From Acidobacteriaceae bacterium (GTDB lineage: Bacteria > Acidobacteriota > Terriglobia > Terriglobales > Acidobacteriaceae): 64,000 nucleotides of DNA. The stretch lies in NCBI GenBank assembly GCA_035944135.1, contig DASZBM010000002.1, forward strand, positions 186,001-250,000, in the 5' to 3' direction. The position numbers and the translations under genes were made by a program. The notes under the pieces were generated by a model. That model was not told the DNA's origin. It saw nothing but the letters and a program-made list of their open reading frames with translations, and did not search any database. Shown here piece after piece: positions 45,406 to 53,409 of the stretch. Numbering within the stretch: position 1 is the stretch's first letter; each line of letters begins with the position of its first letter.

Positions 45406-46977
45406 TTAGGCCCTGGGAAGTTCGAAATGAAATTTACTGCCCGCCCCGAGTGTGGATTCAACCGAGATCGATCCACCCTGTATCTCCACAAGCTGTTTGC
45501 AAATCGCGAGCCCCAGCCCGGTACCTCCCGTTTTGCTGCTTACCTGATAAAACCGGTCAAAAATCTGCGCCTGCTCTTCCTGAGACATGCCAATTCCTGT
45601 GTCAGTAACAGTAACCCGGACTGCAGTTCCATTACCTTCGGCACCAACAGTCACACTGCCGCCAACGGCGGTGAACTTTACAGCATTGCTCAGCAGGTTA
45701 TAGAGGATCTGCCGCAGTCGGACGGAATCTGCAATGACCCGAAGATCACCCGGATCATCTGCACGCACTTCTACCGGTTTTGCATCGGCATGCGGTTTGA
45801 TTCCGCTGACGGCCTCTAGAATCGCCTCACGCACGGACAGACTCTCCGTGTGGAGCCTCAGTCCTCCACTTTCAATCCGGCTAAGATCGAGCACGTCATT
45901 GATGAGGCCGAGAAGGTGCTCCGAATCCCGATGGATATGTCGAACAAACGCTCTTTGTGTCTCGTTCAGCGTGCCTTCCAGCTCTTCGCCTAACAGGTCC
46001 GTGAAACCGAGGATCGTATGCAATGGAGTGCGAAGCTCATGACTGACGCTGGCCAGGAATTCATTCTTCAAATGGTTCAGCCGTTCTGCCTCTCTCTGGC
46101 GATCCTTAAGTTCAGCCATGTAGCTTTCCTGCAAACTTCGAACCTGTTCCTCCACTCGCCTGCGCTCGGTCACATCGCGGATCACGGCTGTGACGCGAAC
46201 ACCTGCTTCGCTTGTAACAGGGCTCAGGCTAACCTCGACAGGGAACTCGCTGCCGTCTTTTCGGCGCGCACGGAGATCGAGGCCGATACCCATGGGCCGC
46301 GCAACATTTGCTTTCACAAAGTTTGCACGATACTCGGCATGGCGCGCCCGATAGGCGTCTGGCACGAGAACATCGACACTTCGGCCAATTAATTCGTCAT
46401 GGCTGTATCCAAAAAGCCTTTCGGCTGCGCGATTGCTCACGATAATCATGCCCGCACCATCGACCTGAACGATCCCGTCCGGAGCGTCTTCAATCAGCTG
46501 GCGAAAACGCTGGTTTGCGAGGCTTGCTGCGCGCGCCTCCGCTTCTTGTTCGGTGAGCAATCGAACTCGATTGCTGCTCGCGAGTATGGACTGCTCCATG
46601 GCCACACGGCTCGTGATGTCTCGCGCGATCTTCGCGATGCCGATCAGCTTTCCGCTCGAATCAAGGATTGGAGACATGCTGAGAGACACCAGAACCTTTG
46701 TGCCATTTTTGTGCCTCCGGACGGTCTCGATGTGGTCGACACGCTCGCCACGGACGACGCGCCGGAGGAGGTCCTCGTCTCCCTGTTCATTCCCGGGCCA
46801 GATGAGCGATGAAATTGATCTTCCCGCTGCTTCTTCAGCCGTATAGCCGAAGATTCGCTCCGCTCCCCGATTCCAACTCGTTACCACCCCTTCGAGCGAC
46901 TCGCCGATGATCGCGTCATCGGAGGACTCGACGATCGCCGCAAGCCAACGCTCGGCGCCTGAAGTCTCCGTACCCAT
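45406..46977 (-). CDS. PAS-domain sensor histidine kinase
   Basis: 523-residue soluble hybrid of two PAS domains and a kinase core. PAS1 (~9-125; ESSDDAIIGESLEGVVTSWNRGAERIFGY) and PAS2 (~155-275; DAPDGIVQVDGAGMIIVSNRAAERLFGY) are each followed by PAC segments, then a coiled coil (~272-305), HisKA with His313 (SVSHELRTPLH) and a HATPase with N box (LLSNAVKF), DTGIGM and GGTGLGLAICKQL. No membrane segment, so the signal is cytoplasmic (redox, gas or ligand via PAS). A GTGA-N6-TCAC box lies 93 bases upstream. Likely partners are the adjacent receiver protein and/or the sigma54 regulator. Confidence 0.92.
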   Translation of the reverse strand: MGTETSGAERWLAAIVESSDDAIIGESLEGVVTSWNRGAERIFGYTAEEAAGRSISSLIWPGNEQGDEDLLRRVVRGERVDHIETVRRHKNGTKVLVSLSMSPILDSSGKLIGIAKIARDITSRVAMEQSILASSNRVRLLTEQEAEARAASLANQRFRQLIEDAPDGIVQVDGAGMIIVSNRAAERLFGYSHDELIGRSVDVLVPDAYRARHAEYRANFVKANVARPMGIGLDLRARRKDGSEFPVEVSLSPVTSEAGVRVTAVIRDVTERRRVEEQVRSLQESYMAELKDRQREAERLNHLKNEFLASVSHELRTPLHTILGFTDLLGEELEGTLNETQRAFVRHIHRDSEHLLGLINDVLDLSRIESGGLRLHTESLSVREAILEAVSGIKPHADAKPVEVRADDPGDLRVIADSVRLRQILYNLLSNAVKFTAVGGSVTVGAEGNGTAVRVTVTDTGIGMSQEEQAQIFDRFYQVSSKTGGTGLGLAICKQLVEIQGGSISVESTLGAGSKFHFELPRA

Positions 46978-47063
46978 ACGTGCCTTTCAGAGGAAACTCT
47001 CGAATTCCGCCTTCGCCGGTGCATTCGCAAGTGTGAGAGTGATGAATGGCGGATAGAGAGTTG

Positions 47064-47077
47064 GTGACCGGCATCAC
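47064..47077 (-). promoter_or_regulatory. CRP/FNR-type site upstream of the PAS kinase
   Basis: GTGA-N6-TCAC in the divergent region between the PAS kinase and the deacetylase pseudogene. On the kinase strand, 22 bases later, the hexamer is CACTCT, a weak match to TAGGCT. Confidence 0.45.
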
Positions 47078-47133
47078 ATTGCCCACTGCAGTGGATCACA
47101 GTACGCAAATTCCAACAAACACACAATCACGTT

Positions 47134-47940
47134 ATGCGCTGGCGCGTTTACCTGAGTGGATTTGATCTTATCGTGATTCTTTGCATCTGCGGTTTGGTGG
47201 CTCGAGCACAGAAGGGCATTCCAATCCTGACGTATCACCGCTTCGATTCCAAAACGCCCGCGTCAAGCACCGTGACGACCGCAGCATTTCTGTCTCAGCT
47301 CGACACATTGGAGACTAATGGATATACCGTCGTTCCACTCGAAACGGTAACGGACATTCTTCTGGGAAGCGCGCAGGCACCTGTAGACCCTATAGCAGCA
47401 ATCACCGTGGATGACGGTCATTCCTCGGTATATACGGTCCTTTTCCCAATCATCAAGCAGCGGCGAATTCCTATCACTCTCTTCATCTATCCGTCGGCGA
47501 TCTCGAATGCCTCTTATGCTCTTACGTGGGATCAGATCCGGGAAATGCTTGCGTCTGGACTGGTGGACGTCCAATCCCACACCTATTGGCATCCCGATTT
47601 CCGCAAAGAAAAGGTCCGCCGAAGTACCGGAGACTATGCGGCGTTCGTGGACACGCAGCTCTCGCGTTGAAAGGTGAAATTGGAGCAGGAACTTGGGATC
47701 CGAGTCGATCTCCTGGCCTGGCCATACGGGATCGTTGATGACGAGCTCGAGACTGCCGCATCGCGGAACGGATATCGTGCAGCGTTTGCGTACGATGGGG
47801 AAGTCGCGAGGACCGGGCAGGACGCGTTCGCTATCCATCGAATTCCGGTTGATGATTCTGCTCGCGGTGCGGCATTTATGGCAGTGCTGCGCGGGAATAC
47901 CTCGGTTAGAAAGGACCACGCGAGGATAGCTCGTGAGTAG
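47134..47940 (+). pseudogene. polysaccharide deacetylase interrupted by one in-frame stop
   Basis: The reading frame runs 268 codons but contains a TGA at 47668-47670 (codon 179) and continues unchanged to 47940. Before the stop: a signal segment (LIVILCICGLVARAQ), IPILTYHRFD with the His of the NodB-fold metal site, ITVDDGHSSVYTVLFP (Asp-Asp motif) and VDVQSHTYWHPDF (H-x3-H-like motif). After it: KLEQELGIRVDLLAWPYGIVDDEL, the LAWPYG motif 4 of NodB-type deacetylases, then HRIPVDDSARG. The catalytic motifs are thus split by the stop. A single-base change (TCA to TGA) would explain it; homologues tend to have Ser or Lys there. A GTG at 47674 could restart the C-terminal piece. Confidence 0.8.
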
Positions 47941-47960
47941 GCTTTCTATTCGTTTCGCGA

Positions 47961-48887
47961 TTATCGAGAGTTGGTGGCTTCTACAATTCGCGTCAATGCC
48001 GAATGCATAGGATTGAGGATCCGGTCATGGAAAGTCAGGACCGGGCATCGCGATTGTGCGATGACTTGATACGTGTGGCTGTTCTGCTTAGACCACCAAG
48101 GGAAGTCATGGCGGATTCCCATCACGATGCAGTCGACATCCTCTGAGGCTGAGAAGTGCAGAATGCTTTGAACCGGGTCACCATATTCCATACGCGTTCG
48201 GACGTGCAGATCGGGCGGCCAGATGAAGTCCTCGACCTCATGGCGCGTCGTTGTTTCAAGTACCTCTGCGTAGTGCCCTGTGGCATTCGAGGGTGGCATT
48301 ACGTGGAGAAACGTTAGCTCTGCGCCATACGCGTGCGCTATTTCGGCGGCGAAGCACATTCCCTCAAGGTAAAAACCTGAGGGTACGACAGGGTGGAGAA
48401 TCCTAGCCTGGTGGCCGTGTCTCGGCCCTTGGTCCGGATTTGGCGGGATCACGAATACAGGCACTGTCGCTGTAAGCAGCAGAGCATTTGCTACGGTTCC
48501 GATCATGTTTTGGCCGCAAGGTCCATGCCCGTGGGTCCCTATGATCAGACGCCCGGCATGTACCCTGGTGATCTCCTCTCCCACCACTTCAGCGGGCAGC
48601 CCTTTCCTTACTATCGATGAGCATCGCACACCCTCAGCTTCAAGACCGATCTTCATTTGGTCCAGACGCTCGCGGGCATACATCTCTTCTTCCCGAGTCT
48701 GCTCCGGCGAATCAATCGGCGAACTCCGGATGACATGCACCAGAGTTACGTCCGCTTTGCACATCTTCGCCTGAACCGAGACATGCGGCAGCAACTCCTG
48801 CATCTCCGTCAAATCTGAAGCGACGACGATCTGGCGAGGAGAGATGAAATGAGCGGGAAGGGACTGGTCATTCCACGGAAACGGCAT
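47961..48887 (-). CDS. universal stress protein, two UspA domains (1)
   Basis: 308 residues in two UspA folds. The first domain (~15-150) contains the ATP-binding pattern G-x2-G-x9-G-T (GTHGHGPCGQNMIGT); the second (~155-305) has a degenerate version (MGIRHDFPWWSKQ) and probably does not bind nucleotide. It begins 21 bases after the stop of the neighbouring USP gene upstream, so the two form an operon under the promoter at ~49.9 kb. USPs of this type are induced by oxygen limitation and other stress. Confidence 0.9.
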   Translation of the reverse strand: MPFPWNDQSLPAHFISPRQIVVASDLTEMQELLPHVSVQAKMCKADVTLVHVIRSSPIDSPEQTREEEMYARERLDQMKIGLEAEGVRCSSIVRKGLPAEVVGEEITRVHAGRLIIGTHGHGPCGQNMIGTVANALLLTATVPVFVIPPNPDQGPRHGHQARILHPVVPSGFYLEGMCFAAEIAHAYGAELTFLHVMPPSNATGHYAEVLETTTRHEVEDFIWPPDLHVRTRMEYGDPVQSILHFSASEDVDCIVMGIRHDFPWWSKQNSHTYQVIAQSRCPVLTFHDRILNPMHSALTRIVEATNSR

Positions 48888-48908
48888 GAAGCACCTCGGG
48901 CGACTGCG

Positions 48909-49832
48909 TCACTGCAACCTTCGCCGAACTACGAGAACAGGGCAGCGCGCCTCCCGAATCACATGAGCGAGTGTTGACCACGGAGCGTGATCGGACAGCA
49001 TCGCCCCCTCGCGGATACCCATCACGAGTAGGCTCGGGCAAACAGACTGGGCAACCTGGGTGATCATCTGACCAGCCTTGCCGTGCTCGATGCGCAATTC
49101 TCCGGACGAATAGATCGCGAGATCGGATGGCAGCAGGCTTCTTAGGCTTCGCAGTATTTCCTCTTCGGCCAATACAGGCCGCCGCTCATCTGGCATGCTT
49201 TTGGGCTCAACCACATGAAGCAACGTGAGCTTTCCGTGGAATCGCTCGGCGAGCCCGGAGGCATACTGGGCGGCCCGGAGTCCAGTCCGCTCCAGATCAG
49301 TAGCCAGCAGGATCGAGCGGAAGGGATGGTGGACCGCGGTGCAATGCGGGCCGACAATCAGCGTGGGACACGGGATGCGCTGCAGGATTGACTGGGCGAT
49401 CGATCCTAATGCCAGGCGCTCCATGCCAGCGGGGCCATGAGAGCCGGCAACGACGAGGTCCACCTTTTCGTCCTTGACGATCTGCTCGATCAAGTCAGCT
49501 GGATAGCAGTAGGTAACGATCTCCCGATGTTTGATGGTTGTCAGATCACCGCAGTTATCGACGAGTTCCGTCATCATTCCCTTTGCGATATCCAGCGCGA
49601 CCTCGAAGGTCTCGATGGGAACGGGTTCAACGCCGGTTCCGTAGACCTGGGGCGTCGCGCCGTTGACAAGGATCAACTCTGAGCCGAAGGCTTTTGCGAT
49701 TGTCACCGCAGCTTCCAATGTGCGCGGGGTTTGTTGAGAGAAATCGATCGCCACCAGGAGCTTCGCCACATGAACGTCGCTCGTTTCGAGCTGGGGTATT
49801 GTCTGTAGATTCGCTGTTCCAGTCGCTGTCAT
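48909..49832 (-). CDS. universal stress protein, two UspA domains (2)
   Basis: 307 residues. Domain 1 (~20-160) has VAKLLVAIDFSQQTPRTLEAAV and an intact nucleotide motif GSHGPAGMERLALGS; domain 2 (~170-305) starts FRSILLATDLERTGLRAAQYA and has a degenerate motif (GIREGAMLSDHAP). AAGGAG lies seven bases before the ATG. Promoter-proximal gene of the two-USP operon, preceded by one of the three exact GTGA-N6-TCAC/N22/TAGGCT promoters with a ~21-base leader. Confidence 0.92.
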   Translation of the reverse strand: MTATGTANLQTIPQLETSDVHVAKLLVAIDFSQQTPRTLEAAVTIAKAFGSELILVNGATPQVYGTGVEPVPIETFEVALDIAKGMMTELVDNCGDLTTIKHREIVTYCYPADLIEQIVKDEKVDLVVAGSHGPAGMERLALGSIAQSILQRIPCPTLIVGPHCTAVHHPFRSILLATDLERTGLRAAQYASGLAERFHGKLTLLHVVEPKSMPDERRPVLAEEEILRSLRSLLPSDLAIYSSGELRIEHGKAGQMITQVAQSVCPSLLVMGIREGAMLSDHAPWSTLAHVIREARCPVLVVRRRLQ

Positions 49833-49859
49833 GGACTTCTCCTTATTGATCAGAAGGTC

Positions 49860-49901
49860 AGCCTATGTCGGGTCGGCGGCCGGTTCTGTGATGGGCGTCA
49901 C
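49860..49901 (-). promoter_or_regulatory. CRP/FNR-type promoter of the two-USP operon
   Basis: On the minus strand: GTGA-CGCCCA-TCAC (49901-49888), 22 bases, then TAGGCT (49865-49860). The dyad centre is 29.5 bases from the hexamer, placing it at about -41.5, the class II activator position. The leader to the ATG at 49832 is about 21 bases. Confidence 0.8.
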
Positions 49902-49911
49902 GCCGCAGAGA

Positions 49912-50583
49912 TCACCGACGCCCGTAGGTGTGCTCCTCATCCGGCACAAACAACTTTCGAGGCATAGGAACCTCGTTATGCGGCATGGAAGACGACGTTA
50001 ACCGCGCCTCACGATCCGCATACAGCATCCTCGCCGCAGTAAGGCACTGAGCGATTCCGAACGCTAGCAAGTAAATGTACACAGCCCACGAAAGAGCGCG
50101 CGGAGTGAGGATCTCGGCCCACCTGATGCGGATGAACCCGTACACCACCGCGAACACAAATGCGATGACGGCTGCGGCATAGTTCCAATGGCTAAGACTG
50201 CGGTTAGCCGTATGTCTCGCAACGACTGTTTCGCCGACTCCCGCCATGAGTGCCTGGAGGGCAGCGAGGCTTAAGAACCACTCCAAGCGAACCTGGTTGT
50301 AAACCACTGAGAGCAGCAGTAGACCGATAATCACGCCCATAAGACCCTGCAGGCGAAGCGCCGTCCTTATCTTCTGTCGTTCGACCATGAAGCTTGAAAC
50401 AAAAATCAGGACGCTATCGAACACTCCGTATCCAGCCAAGCCGGCTATGGCGACGACTATCGCAATCGGCAGCAGAAGAATGGTTTTCGCCATATCCGGA
50501 ATGATGAGGATCGCGCTGCCGGCGAGCAGTGCCACCAACCCCCGCGCCAGTACGGTGATCCAGAAGTGCACATCTCGCTTCAT
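49912..50583 (-). CDS. HdeD-like (DUF308) membrane protein
   Basis: 223 residues with about six hydrophobic segments (WITVLARGLVALLAGSAILII, TILLLPIAIVVAIAGLAGYG, SVLIFVSSFM, LMGVIIGLLLLSVVY, FLSLAALQALMAGVG, AAAVIAFVFAVVYGFI, SWAVYIYLLAFGIAQ). The pattern fits the HdeD/DUF308 family, membrane proteins linked to acid and other stress; their molecular function is unknown. The ~45-residue tail is hydrophilic and cytoplasmic. A CRP-like box lies 84 bases upstream in the region shared with the divergent USP gene, but on this strand it lacks a suitably placed -10. Confidence 0.8.
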   Translation of the reverse strand: MKRDVHFWITVLARGLVALLAGSAILIIPDMAKTILLLPIAIVVAIAGLAGYGVFDSVLIFVSSFMVERQKIRTALRLQGLMGVIIGLLLLSVVYNQVRLEWFLSLAALQALMAGVGETVVARHTANRSLSHWNYAAAVIAFVFAVVYGFIRIRWAEILTPRALSWAVYIYLLAFGIAQCLTAARMLYADREARLTSSSMPHNEVPMPRKLFVPDEEHTYGRR

Positions 50584-50660
50584 ACAGCCTCCTTCTTGTG
50601 CGCTGATTAAGGATTTCAGGAGGTCGTGATGGCGCGCGGTGATAGGTGACGTTCAGACTT

Positions 50661-50724
50661 GTGATCACCGTCACTCCAAACCGTGATAGCCCTTACCGCG
50701 CTATGTCTTCTGGCCCCCTAGGCT
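50661..50724 (+). promoter_or_regulatory. tandem CRP/FNR-type sites and TAGGCT promoter of the USP-Crp/Fnr operon
   Basis: Two boxes exactly 22 bases (two helical turns) apart: GTGA-TCACCG-TCAC (50661-50674) and GTGA-TAGCCC-TTAC (50683-50696). The second is followed by 22 bases and TAGGCT (50719-50724), the same geometry as at 49.9 and 52.4 kb. The dyads would lie at about -63.5 and -41.5 from a start near 50731. Confidence 0.78.
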
Positions 50725-50765
50725 GAGCGTAACCATGCAAGACCAGGGTAGTAAGGAGGTACGAG

Positions 50766-51659
50766 ATGGCGGTAATAGGAGATGCAGTCGGCCTAACACT
50801 CGATCAGATTGTTGTTGCCACGGATTTCACGCCAGTATCAGAGATGGCTGTCAGTTACGCCGCCGGATTCGCGAAATGGTTCGATTCGAAGCTGACCGTT
50901 GCTCACGTGGTGGACCTTTCGGCTGCAACTCAAATGGATGCAGGTCTACTGGGGATTTCGATTGACACGATGCGGCGGCACAGCGCTGAGAAGGTCGAGA
51001 ATTTGCTGAACGATCTGTCACTGGACGGAGTCCATGCTCTGGGAAGGACGCTCGAGGCTCACAATCCTGCTGCCAAGGTCGTCTGTTTGGCGAACGAGAT
51101 CCGCGCAAGTCTGCTGGTCATCGGAACGCATTCCAGAACCGGCCTGAACAGGATGATTCTTGGTTCTTTCGCCGAAGGCGTGATTCATCACGCGAACTGC
51201 CCGGTTCTCACCATTGGTCCAAAAGTGAAGGTGCCGCCGATGGAGGACCTTCCATTTCGCACGATCGTGTTTGCAACTGACCTGGAGGATGATTCCGTAC
51301 AGAAAGCCGGCGTGGCTCTCGCATTCGCGCAGGACAGTCTGGCCAGAATTTACATGTGCCATGTGATTAGCCATGCACCTAGAGATCTCACCAATTCGCT
51401 TAAACTTCAGTTCACCGCTGAAAAACGGCTTTCGAAGTTGATTCCGGCTGCAGCTTATGAGTGGTGCAGCCCCGAATGCATCCTGGAGTACGGCAATCCG
51501 GCGGAACATATCCTGCACCTTGCTGAGCAGAAGAGGGCAGATTTAATTGTGCTGGGGGCTCGGCGAAACACGAGCTGGTTTACTCATCTCACGCAGGGCA
51601 CTGTGGCTCACGTCCTCTCAGAGGCAGCCTGCCCGCTCATGACAATCTGTGGAGAGTGA
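50766..51659 (+). CDS. universal stress protein, two UspA domains (3)
   Basis: 297 residues. Domain 1 (LDQIVVATDFTPVSEMAVSYAAGFAKW) carries a near-canonical nucleotide motif GTHSRTGLNRMILGS in which the second Gly is Ser; domain 2 (FRTIVFATDLEDDSVQKAGVALAFA) has GARRNTSWFTHLTQGT, degenerate. AAGGAGGT lies five bases before the ATG. The gene overlaps or abuts the second Crp/Fnr gene, so stress protein and regulator are co-expressed. Promoter with two GTGA boxes upstream. Confidence 0.92.
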   Translation: MAVIGDAVGLTLDQIVVATDFTPVSEMAVSYAAGFAKWFDSKLTVAHVVDLSAATQMDAGLLGISIDTMRRHSAEKVENLLNDLSLDGVHALGRTLEAHNPAAKVVCLANEIRASLLVIGTHSRTGLNRMILGSFAEGVIHHANCPVLTIGPKVKVPPMEDLPFRTIVFATDLEDDSVQKAGVALAFAQDSLARIYMCHVISHAPRDLTNSLKLQFTAEKRLSKLIPAAAYEWCSPECILEYGNPAEHILHLAEQKRADLIVLGARRNTSWFTHLTQGTVAHVLSEAACPLMTICGE

Positions 51660-51670
51660 GGTGGGCGACG

Positions 51671-52381
51671 ATGCCGGTCCGGACCTCCCAATTTGCGCTC
51701 AAGTGCAGCGAATACGACTGCGGTTCGCTAAGAATGTTCTGCAGCGCCCCATCGGATGTCGTTCAGGATCTGAATTCGATTGGCATGCAAATGCGCCTTC
51801 CGAAGGGAACCGTGCTATTCCAACAAGGTGACCCGGGGAGCAGCATTCTGATTCTCTACGAAGGCCAGGTTAAGCTTCAATGCACTTCGCGTGAAGGAAA
51901 GCAATCCATTCTGAAGATCGCCATGCCCGGTGATGTGCTGGGGCTTGGAACGGTCATCTCCGGCACCCGCTATGAGGTGACCGCCGAGGTCCTTGAACCA
52001 GCAACCGTGAAGAGTATTCGGAAGGAGGAGTTCCTTTCATTTCTAAAGCGCCACAACGAGCTAAGCATTCCCGCAGCCCGTGTCCTTTCGGAGGAGCATA
52101 AATCGGCATTCTTCGACGAGCGTCAAACGGTGACCTACCCTTCGGCCGCCAGCCGACTGGCCTGCATACTTCTCGACCTCAGCCGCAAGGCACCAGGCGA
52201 ACGCGGCCGGCGCTGCTTCACAATGGCATTGACTCATGAGGAGCTCGCTAACTTGGCTGGAACCTCCCGCGAGACAATCACTCGCATGCTCGGCCGATTC
52301 CGGCGGGAGGGATGGCTTCGCGTCGAGGGATCGTCGATGACAATCCTGGATCCAGAATGCCTCATACAACTCGTGTCCTAA
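51671..52381 (+). CDS. Crp/Fnr-family transcriptional regulator with N-terminal Cys cluster (2)
   Basis: About 236 residues from the ATG at 51671 (GAGGTGGG seven bases upstream); a GTG at 51656 overlapping the USP stop is an alternative. N-terminal cysteines in CSEYDCGSLRMFC suggest an Fe-S or redox-sensing site. The sensor barrel (LPKGTVLFQQGDPGSSILILYEGQVKL ... SILKIAMPGDVLGLGTV) and HTH (LTHEELANLAGTSRETITRMLGRFRREGWL) follow. The recognition helix R-E-T-I-T-R matches regulator 1 and CRP, predicting GTGA half-sites. Its own operon promoter carries two such boxes, so autoregulation is likely. Confidence 0.9.
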   Translation: MPVRTSQFALKCSEYDCGSLRMFCSAPSDVVQDLNSIGMQMRLPKGTVLFQQGDPGSSILILYEGQVKLQCTSREGKQSILKIAMPGDVLGLGTVISGTRYEVTAEVLEPATVKSIRKEEFLSFLKRHNELSIPAARVLSEEHKSAFFDERQTVTYPSAASRLACILLDLSRKAPGERGRRCFTMALTHEELANLAGTSRETITRMLGRFRREGWLRVEGSSMTILDPECLIQLVS

Positions 52382-52387
52382 CCTCGC

Positions 52388-52429
52388 GTGATCGCTGTCA
52401 CTGCTTGCGAGGGCGCTCGTTGCTAGGCT
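52388..52429 (+). promoter_or_regulatory. CRP/FNR-type promoter of USP gene 4
   Basis: GTGA-TCGCTG-TCAC (52388-52401), 22 bases, TAGGCT (52424-52429). The start would be near 52436, 21 bases before the ATG at 52457. Confidence 0.8.
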
Positions 52430-52456
52430 CCTGCGTGATAGATGAGGTCAGCAACT

Positions 52457-53362
52457 ATGAACCAGACAATCGAAGCGACAAAAAGTGAACTGCCGGTCGG
52501 ATTACCGAAGTTCGAAAAGGTACTGCTCTGCACAGACTTTTCGCCAGCCTCAAAAGCTGCTGCCGATGCAGCTATGCAGTTATGCAGGGGAAGAGAGACG
52601 CATTTGACCGTGATGCACGTCTCGGAGTATGGGCCGATGCCGGCCATCACTGATGAAGCGCTGGATTATGTTTTGGGGCTTGTAGAAGAAGAACGTCGCA
52701 AACTGAAGAGTGTGACGGACGAGTTTGTGAAAAGTGGGATTCATGCTGAATCCGTCATGGATGAGGGAAGCGCGGCGGGGATAATTGTCGAGCACATCGG
52801 GCGGTGCCATATTGATCTGGCCATTCTCGGTACGAGTGGAGCAAATGGGTTAGATCGACTCTTATTTGGATCAACGGCAGAGTCGATCTTCCGCCGTGCC
52901 GCGTGCCCCATCCTCACCGTCGGGCCGAAGCTGGGATCTGTTGCGATGAACACTGTAGGAAGGCCAGTCATCTTCGCTACCGACTTCAATGACAGCTCTC
53001 TCGACGCACTGCGGCATGCTGCATCCCTTGCAGAGATTATCGGGTCACCCCTTCACGTCGTTCATGTGCTGCCGGCGACCGCCAATCAAGGGACGGATTT
53101 GGTTCCCGCGATCGTAGGAGATGCCCTTCGTCTTGTGGCAACGCGAATCCCGCCTGACGGCTCAGTTCCGCAATGCCAAATCTTGCGAGGCAGCGATGTC
53201 TCTCACGCTGTGGTGGAATACGCGAATGCGCAAAATGCTGCCTTCATCGTGCTTGGCATCCGCAGGAAATCGGCTATCGCTGCTCATCTACCTCCGCATC
53301 GTACCTTCCGTATCATTTTGACGGCACCATGCCCGGTCCTCACCGTGGCGTATGAGATATAG
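52457..53362 (+). CDS. universal stress protein, two UspA domains (4)
   Basis: 301 residues from the ATG at 52457 (GAGGTC eight bases upstream; an ATG at 52442 lacks a ribosome binding site). Domain 1 (FEKVLLCTDFSPASKAAADAAMQ) has the canonical nucleotide motif GTSGANGLDRLLFGS; domain 2 (GRPVIFATDFNDSSLDALRHAASLA) has GIRRKSAIAAHLPP, degenerate. Single-gene unit with an exact island-type promoter. Confidence 0.92.
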   Translation: MNQTIEATKSELPVGLPKFEKVLLCTDFSPASKAAADAAMQLCRGRETHLTVMHVSEYGPMPAITDEALDYVLGLVEEERRKLKSVTDEFVKSGIHAESVMDEGSAAGIIVEHIGRCHIDLAILGTSGANGLDRLLFGSTAESIFRRAACPILTVGPKLGSVAMNTVGRPVIFATDFNDSSLDALRHAASLAEIIGSPLHVVHVLPATANQGTDLVPAIVGDALRLVATRIPPDGSVPQCQILRGSDVSHAVVEYANAQNAAFIVLGIRRKSAIAAHLPPHRTFRIILTAPCPVLTVAYEI

Positions 53363-53409
53363 CCGCTAACCATGGAGCGCATCCCAGTCGATACAGGGCG
53401 CGATGAGTG

